In this document: in pieces, positions 28,627 through 37,674 of the stretch | Layout of the letters: every line of letters starts with the position of its first letter | Numbering within the stretch: position 1 is the first letter of the stretch | From: Mycobacterium shimoidei | Lineage (GTDB): Bacteria; Actinomycetota; Actinomycetes; Mycobacteriales; Mycobacteriaceae | NCBI GenBank assembly: GCA_002101905.1 | Contig: LQPU01000015.1 | Span: 1-64,000 of the forward strand | DNA length: 64,000 bases | Direction: 5' to 3' | Translations under genes and position numbers: made by a program | Notes under the pieces: generated by a model | Told to the model about the DNA's origin: nothing | Seen by the model: the letters and a program-made list of their open reading frames with translations, nothing else | Database searches by the model: none

Positions 28627-29193
28627 CTATGAGCCTTGTCGCACCGAGGCTTCAACCAGATCCAGCGCCGCGGCCAGCCGTTGCGGATCTTCGCCGGACG
28701 CGAGTCGGGCCACCAGCCCGTCGAGAACCAAGTCCAGATAGCACTGCAGCACGTCGCTGGGCACGTCGTCGCGCACCCGCCCCGCCTGTTTCTGGCGGCG
28801 TAGCCGATCGGTGGTGGCCGCCGACAGCTCCGCGGAACGCTCCGCCCATCCGCGGCTGAACGCCGGGTCATTGCGCAGCTTGCGTGCGATCTCCAAACGG
28901 GTGGCGAGCCAATCGAACTGGTCGGGCGCGGCGAGCATGTCGCGCATCACCTGAATCAGGCCTTCCCGCGACGCGACCGCGGCCATTCGCTCGGCATCCT
29001 CACGGGCCAGCTCGAAAAACAGGGTGTCCTTGTCGCGGAAGTGATGGAAGATCGCGCCTCGCGACAAACCGATGGTCTGCTCGAGCCGACGCACCGTCGC
29101 CTTGTCATAGCCGTACTCGGCGAAGCAGCGCCGGGCGCCGTCGAGAATCTGACGGCGCCGCGCCGCCAGATGGTCCTGACTGACCTTGGGCAC
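28627..29193 (-). CDS. acnR: TetR-family regulator of aconitase (AcnR)
   Basis: A 188-residue TetR repressor. The HTH is ATVRRLEQTIGLSRGAIFHHF with the flanking FRDKDTLFFEL. Length and position directly after the aconitase gene on the same strand match Corynebacterium AcnR, which represses acn, and M. tuberculosis Rv1474c. It starts with GTG at 29193. The 140 bases between acn and acnR hold two copies of the dispersed repeat. A candidate operator occurs upstream of acn at 32265-32280. Confidence 0.85.
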   Translation of the reverse strand: MPKVSQDHLAARRRQILDGARRCFAEYGYDKATVRRLEQTIGLSRGAIFHHFRDKDTLFFELAREDAERMAAVASREGLIQVMRDMLAAPDQFDWLATRLEIARKLRNDPAFSRGWAERSAELSAATTDRLRRQKQAGRVRDDVPSDVLQCYLDLVLDGLVARLASGEDPQRLAAALDLVEASVRQGS

Positions 29194-29215
29194 GCTCGAC
29201 GCCTAGATTGTCGCC

Positions 29216-29332
29216 GCCACGGTGTTTGTCGGGTGGCGACCCGCTGCACCCGGCTTCGCCGCGCTTGCGATCGCCACGGTGTTTGTCGGGTGGCGACCCG
29301 CTGCACCCGGCTTCGCCGCGCTTGCGATCGCC
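29216..29332. repeat. Two tandem 57-bp copies of the GCGATCGC-ended repeat
   Basis: GGTGTTTGTCGGGTGGCGAC starts at 29221 and again at 29278, a 57-bp period, each followed by CCGCTGCACCCGGCTTCGCC and GCGCTTGCGATCGCCAC. The two copies are nearly identical. They lie between the aconitase stop and the acnR start within one transcription unit and so are probably transcribed. Confidence 0.88.
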
Positions 29333-29333
29333 A

Positions 29334-32147
29334 CTAGTTCGACCTGAGCATGCTGCGCAGCACGTACTGCAAGATGCCACCGTGGCGGTAGTAGTCGGCC
29401 TCGCCCGGGGTGTCGATGCGCACCAGCGCATCGAATTCGACCGGCTGGCCGCCCTGCTTGCTGGCCTTGACCCGCACCGTCTGCGGTGTCTTGCCCTCAT
29501 TGAGCGCTTCGATGCCGATGATGTCGAACACTTCGGTGCCGTCCAGACCGAGCGACTCGGCATTCTTGCCCTCGGGGAATTGCAGCGGGATCACGCCCAT
29601 CCCGATCAAGTTGGACCGGTGAATCCGCTCGAACGACTCGGCGATCACCGCACGCACACCCAGTAGGCGAGTGCCCTTGGCCGCCCAGTCCCGCGACGAG
29701 CCAGAGCCATACTCCTTTCCGCCCAGAACTACCAACGGAATCCCTTGCGCTGCATAGTTTTGCGCAGCATCGTAGATGAACGCCTGCGGCCCGTCGGGCT
29801 GGGTGAAATCGCGAGTGTAACCACCGGCGACATCGTCGAGCAGCAGATTGCGCAGCCGGATGTTGGCGAACGTGCCGCGGATCATAACCTCGTGGTTGCC
29901 CCGGCGCGAACCAAAGGAGTTGTAATCCTTGCGCGCAACCCCGTGCTCGTCGAGGTACTGCGCGGCCGGAGTGCCCGGTTTTATGCTGCCCGCCGGTGAG
30001 ATGTGGTCGGTCGTCACCGAATCACCGAGCAGCGCCAGTACTCGGGCTCCGGTGATGTCGGTCACCGGCTCCGGCTCCGCCGACATCCCGTCGAAGTACG
30101 GCGGCTTGCGCACATACGTCGAATTCTGGTCCCACTCAAAGGTGTTACCGCTAGGTGTCGGCAGGTTGCGCCACCGCTCGTCGCCCTTGAACACGTCGGC
30201 GTAGTTCTTGGTGAACATCTCCTGGCTGATCGCCGACGCGATGGTGTCGGAGACCTCTTTCTGCGACGGCCAGATGTCGCGCAGAAACACGTCATTTCCG
30301 TCGCCATCCTGGCCCAACGGCTGGGAATCGAAGTCGAAATCCATCGTGCCGGCCAGCGCGTAAGCGACCACCAGTGGCGGCGACGCCAGATAATTCATCT
30401 TCACGTCGGGGTTGATGCGGCCCTCGAAATTGCGGTTGCCCGACAGCACCGCCGCGACGGACAGGTCGTTGTCGTTGATGGCTTTCGAAATCTCTTCGGG
30501 TAGCGGGCCCGAGTTGCCGATGCAGGTGGTGCAGCCATAGCCGACCAGGTAGAAGCCCAGCTTCTCCAGATACGGCCACAGTCCGGCCTTTTCGTAATAG
30601 TCGTGCACCACCTGCGAGCCGGGTGCCATCGTGGTTTTCACCCACGGCTTGGACGTCAGGCCTTTTTCGACGGCGTTTCTCGCCAGCAGGGCCGCGCCCA
30701 GCATCACCTCGGGGTTGGAGGTGTTGGTGCACGACGTCACCGCGGCGATCACCACCGCGCCGTGGTCGAGCACGAAATCGCCGAGCTCTTTGGACTGCAC
30801 TGACACCGGGTTGCTGGTGCGGCCCGTCGCGTGCGCAGCAGCCGAGTGCACATGTTCGTCGGCGTGACCGTTCGTTATCTGCCCGGGATCGCTGGCCGGA
30901 AATGTCTCATCGACCACCTCGTCGAGCTTGGAGTACTCCAGTTTCTGCGGATCGTCGCCGACGTAACCCGGAAGTGTCTCTCGGAACGTCGATTTCGCGT
31001 TGGACAGCGCAATCCGGTCCTGCGGACGCTTCGGTCCGGCGATCGACGGGACCACATCGGCCAGGTTCAGCTCGAGGTATTCGGAGAACGGCGGCTCATG
31101 AGCAGGGTCATGCCAGAGTCCCTGCTCTTTGGCATAGGCCTCGACCAGCGCCAGCTGCTCTTCGTCGCGGCCAGTGAATCGCAGGTAGGAAATCGTCTCC
31201 TCGTCGATCGGGAAGATGGCTGCGGTGGAACCGAACTCGGGGCTCATGTTGCCCAGCGTGGCCCGGTTCGCCAGTGGGACCTGGGCGACGCCCTCGCCGT
31301 AGAACTCGACGAACTTGCCGACCACCCCGTGCTTGCGCAGCATCTCGGTGACGGTCAGCACGACGTCGGTAGCCGTGACTCCCGGCTGGATCTCACCGGT
31401 GAGTTTGAAGCCGACCACCCGGGGGATCAGCATCGACACCGGCTGGCCCAGCATCGCTGCCTCGGCCTCGATGCCACCGACGCCCCAGCCGAGCACGCCG
31501 AGGCCGTTGACCATCGTGGTGTGCGAGTCGGTGCCCACACAGGTGTCCGGATACGCGACGCCGTCGCGGTTCATCACCACGCTGGCCAGATACTCGATGT
31601 TGACCTGATGCACGATCCCGGTTCCCGGCGGCACCACCTTGAAGTCCTTGAAAGCGCCTTGGCCCCAGCGCAGGAACTGGTAGCGCTCGCCGTTGCGCTG
31701 GTACTCCAGTTCGACGTTGCGCTCGAACGCGTCGGCACGGCCGAACAGGTCAGCGATCACCGAGTGGTCGATCACCAGGTCGGCCGGTGCCAATGGGTTG
31801 ACCTTGTCGGGGTCACCGCCCAACTCGGCGATGGCCTCCCGCATGGTGGCCAAGTCGACGATGCAGGGCACCCCGGTGAAGTCCTGCATCACCACCCGCG
31901 CGGGCGTGTACTGAATTTCAATGCTGGGCTGCGCCTTGGGATCCCAATTCGCAATGGCCTGTACGTGGTCCTTGGTGATGTTGCTGCCGTCCTCGTTGCG
32001 CAGCAGGTTTTCGGCCAAAACCTTGAGACTGTACGGGAGTTTCTCGGTGCCGGGCACCGCGTCGAGGCGATAGATCTGATAGCTCTTGTCGCCGACCTTC
32101 AAGGTGTTGCGGGCTCCGAACGAATTCACCGAATCCTTGCTGCTCAC
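29334..32147 (-). CDS. acn: Aconitate hydratase A
   Basis: A 937-residue aconitase of the AcnA/IRP type that interconverts citrate and isocitrate in the TCA cycle through a 4Fe-4S cluster. Cluster ligands are Cys473 ([10 protein letters not shown]), Cys539 and Cys542 ([12 protein letters not shown]). [20 protein letters not shown] and the swivel-domain motif [17 protein letters not shown] are also present. It starts with GTG at 32147. It is followed by acnR and faces the Rv1476-type gene across 212 bases. As an Fe-S enzyme close to the suf operon it is also a likely client of that system. Length agrees with Rv1475c (about 943 residues). Confidence 0.97.
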   Translation of the reverse strand: MSSKDSVNSFGARNTLKVGDKSYQIYRLDAVPGTEKLPYSLKVLAENLLRNEDGSNITKDHVQAIANWDPKAQPSIEIQYTPARVVMQDFTGVPCIVDLATMREAIAELGGDPDKVNPLAPADLVIDHSVIADLFGRADAFERNVELEYQRNGERYQFLRWGQGAFKDFKVVPPGTGIVHQVNIEYLASVVMNRDGVAYPDTCVGTDSHTTMVNGLGVLGWGVGGIEAEAAMLGQPVSMLIPRVVGFKLTGEIQPGVTATDVVLTVTEMLRKHGVVGKFVEFYGEGVAQVPLANRATLGNMSPEFGSTAAIFPIDEETISYLRFTGRDEEQLALVEAYAKEQGLWHDPAHEPPFSEYLELNLADVVPSIAGPKRPQDRIALSNAKSTFRETLPGYVGDDPQKLEYSKLDEVVDETFPASDPGQITNGHADEHVHSAAAHATGRTSNPVSVQSKELGDFVLDHGAVVIAAVTSCTNTSNPEVMLGAALLARNAVEKGLTSKPWVKTTMAPGSQVVHDYYEKAGLWPYLEKLGFYLVGYGCTTCIGNSGPLPEEISKAINDNDLSVAAVLSGNRNFEGRINPDVKMNYLASPPLVVAYALAGTMDFDFDSQPLGQDGDGNDVFLRDIWPSQKEVSDTIASAISQEMFTKNYADVFKGDERWRNLPTPSGNTFEWDQNSTYVRKPPYFDGMSAEPEPVTDITGARVLALLGDSVTTDHISPAGSIKPGTPAAQYLDEHGVARKDYNSFGSRRGNHEVMIRGTFANIRLRNLLLDDVAGGYTRDFTQPDGPQAFIYDAAQNYAAQGIPLVVLGGKEYGSGSSRDWAAKGTRLLGVRAVIAESFERIHRSNLIGMGVIPLQFPEGKNAESLGLDGTEVFDIIGIEALNEGKTPQTVRVKASKQGGQPVEFDALVRIDTPGEADYYRHGGILQYVLRSMLRSN

Positions 32148-32173
32148 ATCGACTCCCCACGATTTAGTTGACC

Positions 32174-32218
32174 GGCGACGTGTTGCACGCGGGCTGCGCC
32201 GTGCTTGCGATCGCCGCG
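32174..32218 (+). repeat. Degenerate copy of the GCGATCGC-ended repeat
   Basis: GGCGACGTGTTGCACGCGGG followed by CTGCGCCGTGCTTGCGATCGCC keeps the ends of the family but has several substitutions in the middle. It lies just upstream of the aconitase start codon, in the divergent intergenic region. Confidence 0.55.
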
Positions 32219-32264
32219 AGGTGTGCCCGTCGACGGGCCGTGCCGACGGTCAATGCCACTTTAA

Positions 32265-32280
32265 CAGTACGCTTGTCCCG
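32265..32280. promoter_or_regulatory. Candidate AcnR operator upstream of acn
   Basis: CAGTAC-GCTT-GTCCCG matches ten of the twelve defined arm positions of the corynebacterial AcnR consensus CAGNAC-nnnc-GTACTG as I remember it, and lies 118-133 bases upstream of the acn start. The left half-site is perfect and the right one is imperfect. Confidence 0.35.
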
Positions 32281-32359
32281 CATTCAGTGGACGGCCGCTG
32301 CGCTTCAGTCTTGCCCGTCCACCGCCCGCTGTCACCCGATCGCGGTACGGTTTTGGTCC

Positions 32360-32941
32360 GTGACCACTCCGCACGCGCCGCAATACATACCGAGCGAGGT
32401 CTGCGGCACCGTCGGCGCTGATCCGGCGACGCCGCCCGATCAGTGCCTGGCGCTGGTTCGCGGCCAGATCGACGCCGACTCTGTCAGCGCACCGTCTGCG
32501 GTCAAGCCGGCCCTGCTTGAGGTAGTCGATGAAGCTCATCAGAACGGCATCGACCTCAAGATCGTGGTGCTCGACCACAACCCGCCAAACGACCCGCCGC
32601 TGCGCGATGTCGCCACGGTAGTGGGCTCAGATCACCCTGATGCCACCGTGTTGGTGCTGAGCCCGAACTTCGTCGGCTCCTACAGCACGCACTTCCCGCG
32701 CTCCACGCTCGAGATCGGTGAAGACAACGCCAAGACCGGCAACCCTGTCGTTTCCGCACAGAATTTCTTGCACCAGTTGAACACGCCGCAGTTCCCGTGG
32801 ACCCCGTTCACAATCGTGCTGCTCATCGCGGTGCTGGCCGCCGTCGTCGGCACCCGAGTTCTGCAAGTGCGCGCCAGGCGCATGGCAACGCCGGCTGCCA
32901 ACGCCCAAACGTCGACAGGAGAGTCAGCGCACGGCGCCTAG
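32360..32941 (+). CDS. Single-span membrane protein (Rv1476 type)
   Basis: A 193-residue protein. An N-terminal extracytoplasmic-looking domain (residues 1-145) contains ICGTVGADPATPP-like VCGTVGADPATPPDQC with two cysteines and VVLDHNPPNDPPLRDVATVV, and one transmembrane helix (FTIVLLIAVLAAVVGTRVL) is followed by a short basic tail. No catalytic motif is visible. The GTG at 32360 is chosen from the M. tuberculosis start; the frame is open to 32168. It precedes ripA and ripB, and linkage suggests a cell-envelope role, but the function is unknown. Confidence 0.82.
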   Translation: MTTPHAPQYIPSEVCGTVGADPATPPDQCLALVRGQIDADSVSAPSAVKPALLEVVDEAHQNGIDLKIVVLDHNPPNDPPLRDVATVVGSDHPDATVLVLSPNFVGSYSTHFPRSTLEIGEDNAKTGNPVVSAQNFLHQLNTPQFPWTPFTIVLLIAVLAAVVGTRVLQVRARRMATPAANAQTSTGESAHGA

Positions 32942-32969
32942 CGGGATATATGTCCGGCCATTAAGTGGT

Positions 32970-32989
32970 GGCCTGACGCGGCGCAGGCC
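32970..32989 (+). terminator. Candidate hairpin after the Rv1476-type gene
   Basis: GGCCTG and CAGGCC form a perfect six-base-pair stem with an eight-base loop, 29 bases after the stop codon, followed by a CTCTAGC stretch and no U-run. It would separate this gene from ripA. Confidence 0.3.
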
Positions 32990-33019
32990 GCTCTAGCAAA
33001 CAACCTAGATCACCGTTGG

Positions 33020-33057
33020 GTCACAATTTTCGCAATTACAGACCTGTAATTTGTGAC
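33020..33057. promoter_or_regulatory. Nested inverted repeats in the ripA promoter region
   Basis: The inner repeat is AATTACAG-AC-CTGTAATT (33034-33051, perfect arms). Around it, GTCACAA (33020-33026) and TTGTGAC (33051-33057) form an outer perfect pair. The segment is AT-rich and lies 118-155 bases upstream of the ripA start. GTCAC half-sites recall the MtrA response-regulator motif, and MtrA is known to bind the ripA promoter in mycobacteria, but the match here is not decisive. Confidence 0.5.
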
Positions 33058-33174
33058 TAAAGTTTCCAGCGCGGCGGATGTGACTTACGGTGCAGATGGT
33101 GCCTTTGTTTTAATCGTGCTTCCAGTGAAATCTGGGGCCGACGCCGTCCGCCCGCGTTGAGCCATAGGAGACAA

Positions 33175-34584
33175 ATGAGACGCATTCGTCGCGGCTTCAT
33201 TTCTCGCGTGGCCGTCTGCGCGGTTGTGCTGCTGTGCACGCCCGGGATGGCGATGGCGGACCCGGGCGCCGGCCCGGACCGGCTGGCCGCCTTGATCGCC
33301 GATGTCGCCAAGGCGAACCAGGCCCTGCAGGATCTCAGCGCGGCGATCAAGGCCGAACAGGAGAGCGTCAACAAGGCACTGGTCGACGTCGAAACCGCGC
33401 GCGACAACGCCGCGGCCGCTCAGCACGAGGTGGAAACCAGCCAACAGGCCATCAGAGAAGCCGACGCGACGATCGCCGCCGCCCAGAAGCGATTCGACAC
33501 ATTCGCCGCCGCGACGTACATGAACGGCCCGTCGGACAGCTACCTGACCGCCGCCGGCCCGGACGATTTGATCTCTACCGCCAGCGCCGGCCAGGCGTTG
33601 GCGGCCAGTTCGCAGCGGGTGATGGAGAACCTGTTGCGCGCCCGCACAGAGCTGGTGAACAAGGAATCGGCCGCAAGGCTGGCCAAGCAGAAGGCCGACA
33701 AGGCCGCCGCGGACGCCAAAGCCAGCCAGGACGCCGCGGTCGCAGCGCTGACCAATGCGCATCGCAAGTTCGCCGAACAACAACAGGAAGTCAACCGCCT
33801 GGGCGCCGAACGCAACGCGGCCCAGGCCAAGCTTGACGCCGCCCGCAAGTGGTCGGCCCCGGTAGGCGGAACCGGCGCCGGCCCGCGGGCGGCGTCGCCC
33901 ACCGGCGACCGGTGGGACCCGGACGCGCCGCCCGGCGCCGCGCCACCGCCCAAAGACCCCGGCCAATGGGACGGCGAGTGGGATCCGACCCTGCCGATGG
34001 TGCCCAGCGCCAACATCCCGGGCGACCCGATCGCGATCATCAACCAGGTACTGGGGATTTCGGCGACGTCGTCGCAGGTCACCGCGAACCTCGGCCGCAA
34101 ATTTCTGCAGTCGATCGGCCTCATCAAGCCCGACGCCCCCGACCCGGGCATCACCAATGGCCGGATCCCGCGGGTCTACGGGCGACAGGCCTCCGAATAT
34201 GTGATTCGCCGCGGGCTGTCCCAGTTGGGGGTGCCGTACTCGTGGGGCGGCGGCAACGCGGCCGGGCCGAGCCGCGGAATCGGGTCCGGCGCCGACACCG
34301 TCGGCTTCGACTGCTCGGGTCTGGTGCTCTACTCCTTCGCCGGGGTGGGCATCAAGCTGCCGCATTACTCGGGTTCGCAGTACAACCTGGGCCGCAAAAT
34401 CCCGTCGGCGCAGATGCGCCGCGGCGACGTCATCTTCTACGGCCCAGGCGGTAGCCAGCACGTGACGATCTACCTCGGCAACGGCCAGATGCTCGAAGCG
34501 CCAGACGTCGGATTGAAGGTACGGGTCGCGCCGGTTCGCACCAGCGGCATGACGCCCTACGTCGTTCGCTACATCGAGTACTGA
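33175..34584 (+). CDS. ripA: Peptidoglycan endopeptidase RipA
   Basis: A 469-residue secreted D,L-endopeptidase needed for daughter-cell separation. A signal peptide (AVCAVVLLCTPGMAMA, cleaved before DPGAG) is followed by a long coiled-coil segment (about 40-215), a Pro-rich linker, and a C-terminal NlpC/P60 domain with Cys380 (GFDCSGLV), His429 (QHVTIYLG) and Glu441. The coiled coil acts as an inhibitory lid in the family. The ATG at 33175 has AGGAG just upstream. The stop overlaps the ripB start by one base, so the two hydrolases are co-translated. Confidence 0.96.
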   Translation: MRRIRRGFISRVAVCAVVLLCTPGMAMADPGAGPDRLAALIADVAKANQALQDLSAAIKAEQESVNKALVDVETARDNAAAAQHEVETSQQAIREADATIAAAQKRFDTFAAATYMNGPSDSYLTAAGPDDLISTASAGQALAASSQRVMENLLRARTELVNKESAARLAKQKADKAAADAKASQDAAVAALTNAHRKFAEQQQEVNRLGAERNAAQAKLDAARKWSAPVGGTGAGPRAASPTGDRWDPDAPPGAAPPPKDPGQWDGEWDPTLPMVPSANIPGDPIAIINQVLGISATSSQVTANLGRKFLQSIGLIKPDAPDPGITNGRIPRVYGRQASEYVIRRGLSQLGVPYSWGGGNAAGPSRGIGSGADTVGFDCSGLVLYSFAGVGIKLPHYSGSQYNLGRKIPSAQMRRGDVIFYGPGGSQHVTIYLGNGQMLEAPDVGLKVRVAPVRTSGMTPYVVRYIEY

Positions 34585-35303
34585 TGCGCCACAAGCTTTT
34601 TCGTCATTTCAAGCTGGCCGGACTGGTGCTGGTGTCAGCGGCTGTTCTCATAGGTCTGGCCGGACCGGCCAGCGCCGAGGACGGAGCATGGGATCCCACC
34701 TTGCCGGCGATTATCAGCGCGGGCGCACCGGGAGATCCGGTCGCGATCGCCAACGCCTCACTGAACGCCACCGCGCAGGCCACCCAGACCACGCTCGATC
34801 TGGGGCGGCAATTTCTGAGCGGGCTCGGGATCAATCTGGGCGGCAACAGCCCCAGCCCCAGCACCAACACCGCCCCGAGCCGCATCCCGCGGGTCTATGG
34901 CCGCCAGGCCGTCGAGTATGTGATCCGGCGAGCGTCGTCGCAGATAGGTGTGCCGTATTCATGGGGCGGCGGAACCTTGAACGGGCCCAGCAAGGGCGTG
35001 GACTCCGGGGCCGACACCGTCGGCTTCGACTGCTCGGGCCTGGTCCGCTACGCGTTCGCCGGTGTCGGCGTGCTGATCCCGCGGTTCTCTGGTGATCAGT
35101 ACAACGCCGGTCGGCACGTGCCGCCGTCGCAAGCCAAGCGCGGTGATCTGATCTTCTACGGCCCGGGCGGCGGTCAGCACGTCACCCTGTATCTGGGCAA
35201 CGGGCAGATGCTGGAGGCGTCCAGCATCGCCGGCAAAGTTACGGTCAGCCCGGTGCGCAAAGCCGGAATGACACCGTTTGTCACCCGGATCATTGAGTAC
35301 TGA
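34584..35303 (+). CDS. ripB: NlpC/P60 peptidoglycan endopeptidase RipB
   Basis: A 239-residue secreted hydrolase that lacks the coiled-coil lid of RipA. A signal peptide (GLVLVSAAVLIGLAGPASA) is followed by a segment shared with RipA (DGAWDPTLPAIISAGAPGDP) and the NlpC/P60 domain with Cys150 (GFDCSGLV), His199 (QHVTLYLG) and Glu211. The last 93 residues align with RipA without gaps, so the pair arose by duplication. It cleaves D-glutamyl-diaminopimelate bonds in the family. Confidence 0.96.
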   Translation: MRHKLFRHFKLAGLVLVSAAVLIGLAGPASAEDGAWDPTLPAIISAGAPGDPVAIANASLNATAQATQTTLDLGRQFLSGLGINLGGNSPSPSTNTAPSRIPRVYGRQAVEYVIRRASSQIGVPYSWGGGTLNGPSKGVDSGADTVGFDCSGLVRYAFAGVGVLIPRFSGDQYNAGRHVPPSQAKRGDLIFYGPGGGQHVTLYLGNGQMLEASSIAGKVTVSPVRKAGMTPFVTRIIEY

Positions 35304-35438
35304 CGTTGCCGGTTCGGGGGCGGGCCGCATCGACGGAACGCGGGTGGCCTGGAATAGTTGGACGCGGGCACGTTGCTGCCCCGCGAGGTTCGTCGTGCGA
35401 GCAGTCGTGTCAGATAGAGCTGTGGAGGGTGTGTCGAA

Positions 35439-36572
35439 ATGACATCAGCAGGTGGCGCCAGCGGTTACTCGGGCCCGGGCGGGCCGCCAACGAGTCCGGC
35501 CCACGCGGCCCCCACGGGCGGCGGCGGTGCCGGTAACGGCCTGGCCAGCGAGGTGCACACGCTGGAACGTGCCATCTTCGAGGTCAAGCGGATCATCGTC
35601 GGCCAGGACCAGCTCGTCGAGCGGATGCTGGTCGGCCTGCTGTCCAAGGGCCATGTGCTGCTCGAGGGCGTGCCGGGTGTGGCCAAGACGCTGGCCGTAG
35701 AGACCTTCGCCCGGGTGGTCGGCGGGACATTCGCCCGCATCCAGTTCACCCCCGACCTGGTGCCCACGGACATCATCGGTACGCGCATCTACCGGCAGGG
35801 CAGGGAGGAGTTCGACACCGAGCTCGGCCCGGTGGTGGTCAACTTCCTGCTCGCCGACGAGATTAACCGTGCCCCGGCCAAGGTGCAGTCGGCGCTGCTG
35901 GAGGTCATGCAGGAACGCCACGTCTCCATCGGCGGCAAGACGTTCCCGCTGCCCAACCCGTTCCTGGTGATGGCCACCCAGAACCCGATCGAGCACGAAG
36001 GTGTTTACCCACTGCCGGAGGCGCAGCGCGACCGCTTCCTGTTCAAGATCAACGTCGGATACCCCTCGCCGGAGGAAGAGCGCGAGATCATCTACCGGAT
36101 GGGCGTGCGACCGCCCGAGCCCAAGCAGATCCTCAACACCGGCGATCTGCTGCGGCTGCAGGACATCGCGGCCAACAACTTTGTGCACCACGCGCTGGTC
36201 GACTACGTGGTCCGTGTCGTTACCGCGACCCGCCACCCCGAGCAGCTCGGCATGAACGACGTCAAGAGCTGGATTTCGTTCGGCGCATCTCCGCGTGCGT
36301 CGCTGGGCATCATCGCCGGGGCGCGCTCGCTGGCATTGGTGCGCGGCCGCGACTACGTGATCCCGCAGGACATCGTCGAAATCATCCCCGACGTGCTGCG
36401 ACACCGGCTGGTGCTCACCTACGACGCGCTGGCCGACGAGATCTCCCCGGAAATCGTGATCAACCGCGTCCTGCAGACGGTTGCCATGCCGCAGGTGAAT
36501 GCCGTTCCGCAGCAAGGACATTCGGTGCCTCCAGTGATGCAGGGCGCCACGGCCGCGGCTAGCGGTCGGTGA
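35439..36572 (+). CDS. moxR1: MoxR-type AAA+ ATPase
   Basis: A 377-residue AAA+ chaperone. Walker A GVPGVAKT, Walker B LLADEIN, sensor segment FLVMATQNPIEHEG and arginine-finger region LPEAQRDRFLFK define MoxR. The N-terminal 35 residues are Gly/Ala/Pro-rich and disordered. GGAGGG lies ten bases upstream of the ATG. The stop overlaps the DUF58 gene start (GTGA); MoxR proteins usually act with neighbouring DUF58 and VWA proteins, and both follow here. It matches Rv1479. Confidence 0.95.
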   Translation: MTSAGGASGYSGPGGPPTSPAHAAPTGGGGAGNGLASEVHTLERAIFEVKRIIVGQDQLVERMLVGLLSKGHVLLEGVPGVAKTLAVETFARVVGGTFARIQFTPDLVPTDIIGTRIYRQGREEFDTELGPVVVNFLLADEINRAPAKVQSALLEVMQERHVSIGGKTFPLPNPFLVMATQNPIEHEGVYPLPEAQRDRFLFKINVGYPSPEEEREIIYRMGVRPPEPKQILNTGDLLRLQDIAANNFVHHALVDYVVRVVTATRHPEQLGMNDVKSWISFGASPRASLGIIAGARSLALVRGRDYVIPQDIVEIIPDVLRHRLVLTYDALADEISPEIVINRVLQTVAMPQVNAVPQQGHSVPPVMQGATAAASGR

Positions 36573-37519
36573 CTGAATCCAACGCGTCGTCGGTTCATCC
36601 GCCGTCGATGCAGCGCGGGAACATCGACGACCCCAAGCTGGCAGCGGCGCTGCGCACCCTCGAGCTCACCGTCAAACGCAAACTCGACGGCGTGCTGCAC
36701 GGCGACCACCTGGGCCTGATCCCGGGGCCGGGCACAGAGGCCGGGGAGTCGCGGGAGTATCAGCCCGGCGACGACGTTCGCCGGATGGACTGGGCGGTCA
36801 CCGCCCGCACCACCCATCCGCACGTCCGGCAGATGATCGCCGACCGGGAACTGGAGACCTGGCTGGTCGTGGACATGTCGGCCAGCCTGGACTTCGGCAC
36901 CACCGTCTGTGAGAAACGCGACCTGGCGGTGGCGGCCGCGGCGGCGATCACCTTCCTCAACAGTGGAGGCGGCAACCGGCTCGGTGCGCTGATCGACAAT
37001 GGCGCGCAGCGGATTCGGGTGCCGGCCCGTTCCGGGCGCCAGCATGAGCACACGCTGTTGCGCACCATCGCCACCGCCCCCAAGGCGCCGGTCGGGGTGC
37101 GCGGCGATCTGGCGGCGTCCATCGACGCTTTGCGCCGCCCGGAACGCCGCCGCGGGATGGCCGTGATCATCAGCGATTTCCTCGGCCCGATCAACTGGAC
37201 GCGCCCGTTACGCGCGATCGCGGCCCGGCACGAGGTGCTCGGCATCGAGGTGCTCGACCCGCGTGATGTCGAGTTGCCCGACGTCGGCGACGTCATTCTG
37301 CAAGACGCCGAATCCGGGGTTACCCGCGAGTTCACCATCGACGGGCAGCTGCGCGATGACTTCGCCAAGGCGGCGGCCGCGCATCGCGCCGACGTCAAGC
37401 GCACCTTCCGCAGCTGCGGGGCGCCGCTGATGTCGCTGCGCACCGACCGCGACTGGATCGCCGACATCGTTCGTTTCGTCGAGTCTCGCCGGCGCGGCGC
37501 ACTGGCGGGGCGCCAATGA
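36569..37519 (+). CDS. DUF58 protein of the MoxR system
   Basis: A 316-residue cytosolic protein. The DUF58 motif is RRMDWAVTARTTHPHVRQM, followed by a VWA-like domain with WLVVDMSASLDFGT, whose D-x-S-x-S pattern is a MIDAS metal site. It is translationally coupled to moxR1 by a GTGA overlap and is a probable client or partner of that ATPase. It corresponds to Rv1480. Its TGA stop at 37517-37519 overlaps the first ATG of the tandem repeat that follows. Confidence 0.9.
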   Translation: MTESNASSVHPPSMQRGNIDDPKLAAALRTLELTVKRKLDGVLHGDHLGLIPGPGTEAGESREYQPGDDVRRMDWAVTARTTHPHVRQMIADRELETWLVVDMSASLDFGTTVCEKRDLAVAAAAAITFLNSGGGNRLGALIDNGAQRIRVPARSGRQHEHTLLRTIATAPKAPVGVRGDLAASIDALRRPERRRGMAVIISDFLGPINWTRPLRAIAARHEVLGIEVLDPRDVELPDVGDVILQDAESGVTREFTIDGQLRDDFAKAAAAHRADVKRTFRSCGAPLMSLRTDRDWIADIVRFVESRRRGALAGRQ

Positions 37520-37674
37520 CCCGCGCCGGCGACGATGCAGAGCGAAGCGATGAGGAGGAGCGGCGCCAATGACCCGGGCCGGCGACGATGCAGAGCGAAG
37601 CGATGAGGAGGAGCGGCGCCAATGACCCGCGCCGGCGACGATGCAGAGCGAAGCGATGAGGAGGAGCGGCGCCA
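37516..37674 (+). repeat. MIRU-like tandem repeat: three 53-bp units with chained mini-ORFs
   Basis: Three units start at 37516, 37569 and 37622 with an exact 53-bp period; only one base differs (CCGCGCC versus CCGGGCC). Every unit opens with ATGACC, and its ATG overlaps the TGA that ends the preceding frame. Each unit encodes the same 18-residue peptide [18 protein letters not shown] and ends GAGGAGGAGCGGCGCCAATGA, in which GAGGAGGAG can act as ribosome-binding site for the next ATG. The last unit delivers ribosomes to the VWA gene start at 37675. This is the organisation described for mycobacterial interspersed repetitive units. Confidence 0.9.

Noticed and set aside
22235..29332. CRISPR array
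   Set aside because: The tandem units at 22235 and 29216 are contiguous 56-57-bp repeats without unique spacers, and no cas genes are present.
32287..32322. Inverted repeat GTGGACGG...CCGTCCAC between acn and the Rv1476-type gene
   Set aside because: Arms are eight bases with a 20-base loop; such pairs are expected by chance in GC-rich DNA and position gives no extra support.
33053..33160. A 35-residue GTG-initiated frame upstream of ripA
   Set aside because: There is no ribosome-binding site, it begins inside the outer inverted repeat, and nothing about its sequence is distinctive; leader-peptide status could not be supported.
33001..33174. A c-di-AMP (ydaO-type) riboswitch upstream of ripA
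   Set aside because: Actinobacterial wall hydrolase genes sometimes carry this riboswitch, but I could not find its conserved purine-rich and pairing elements here.
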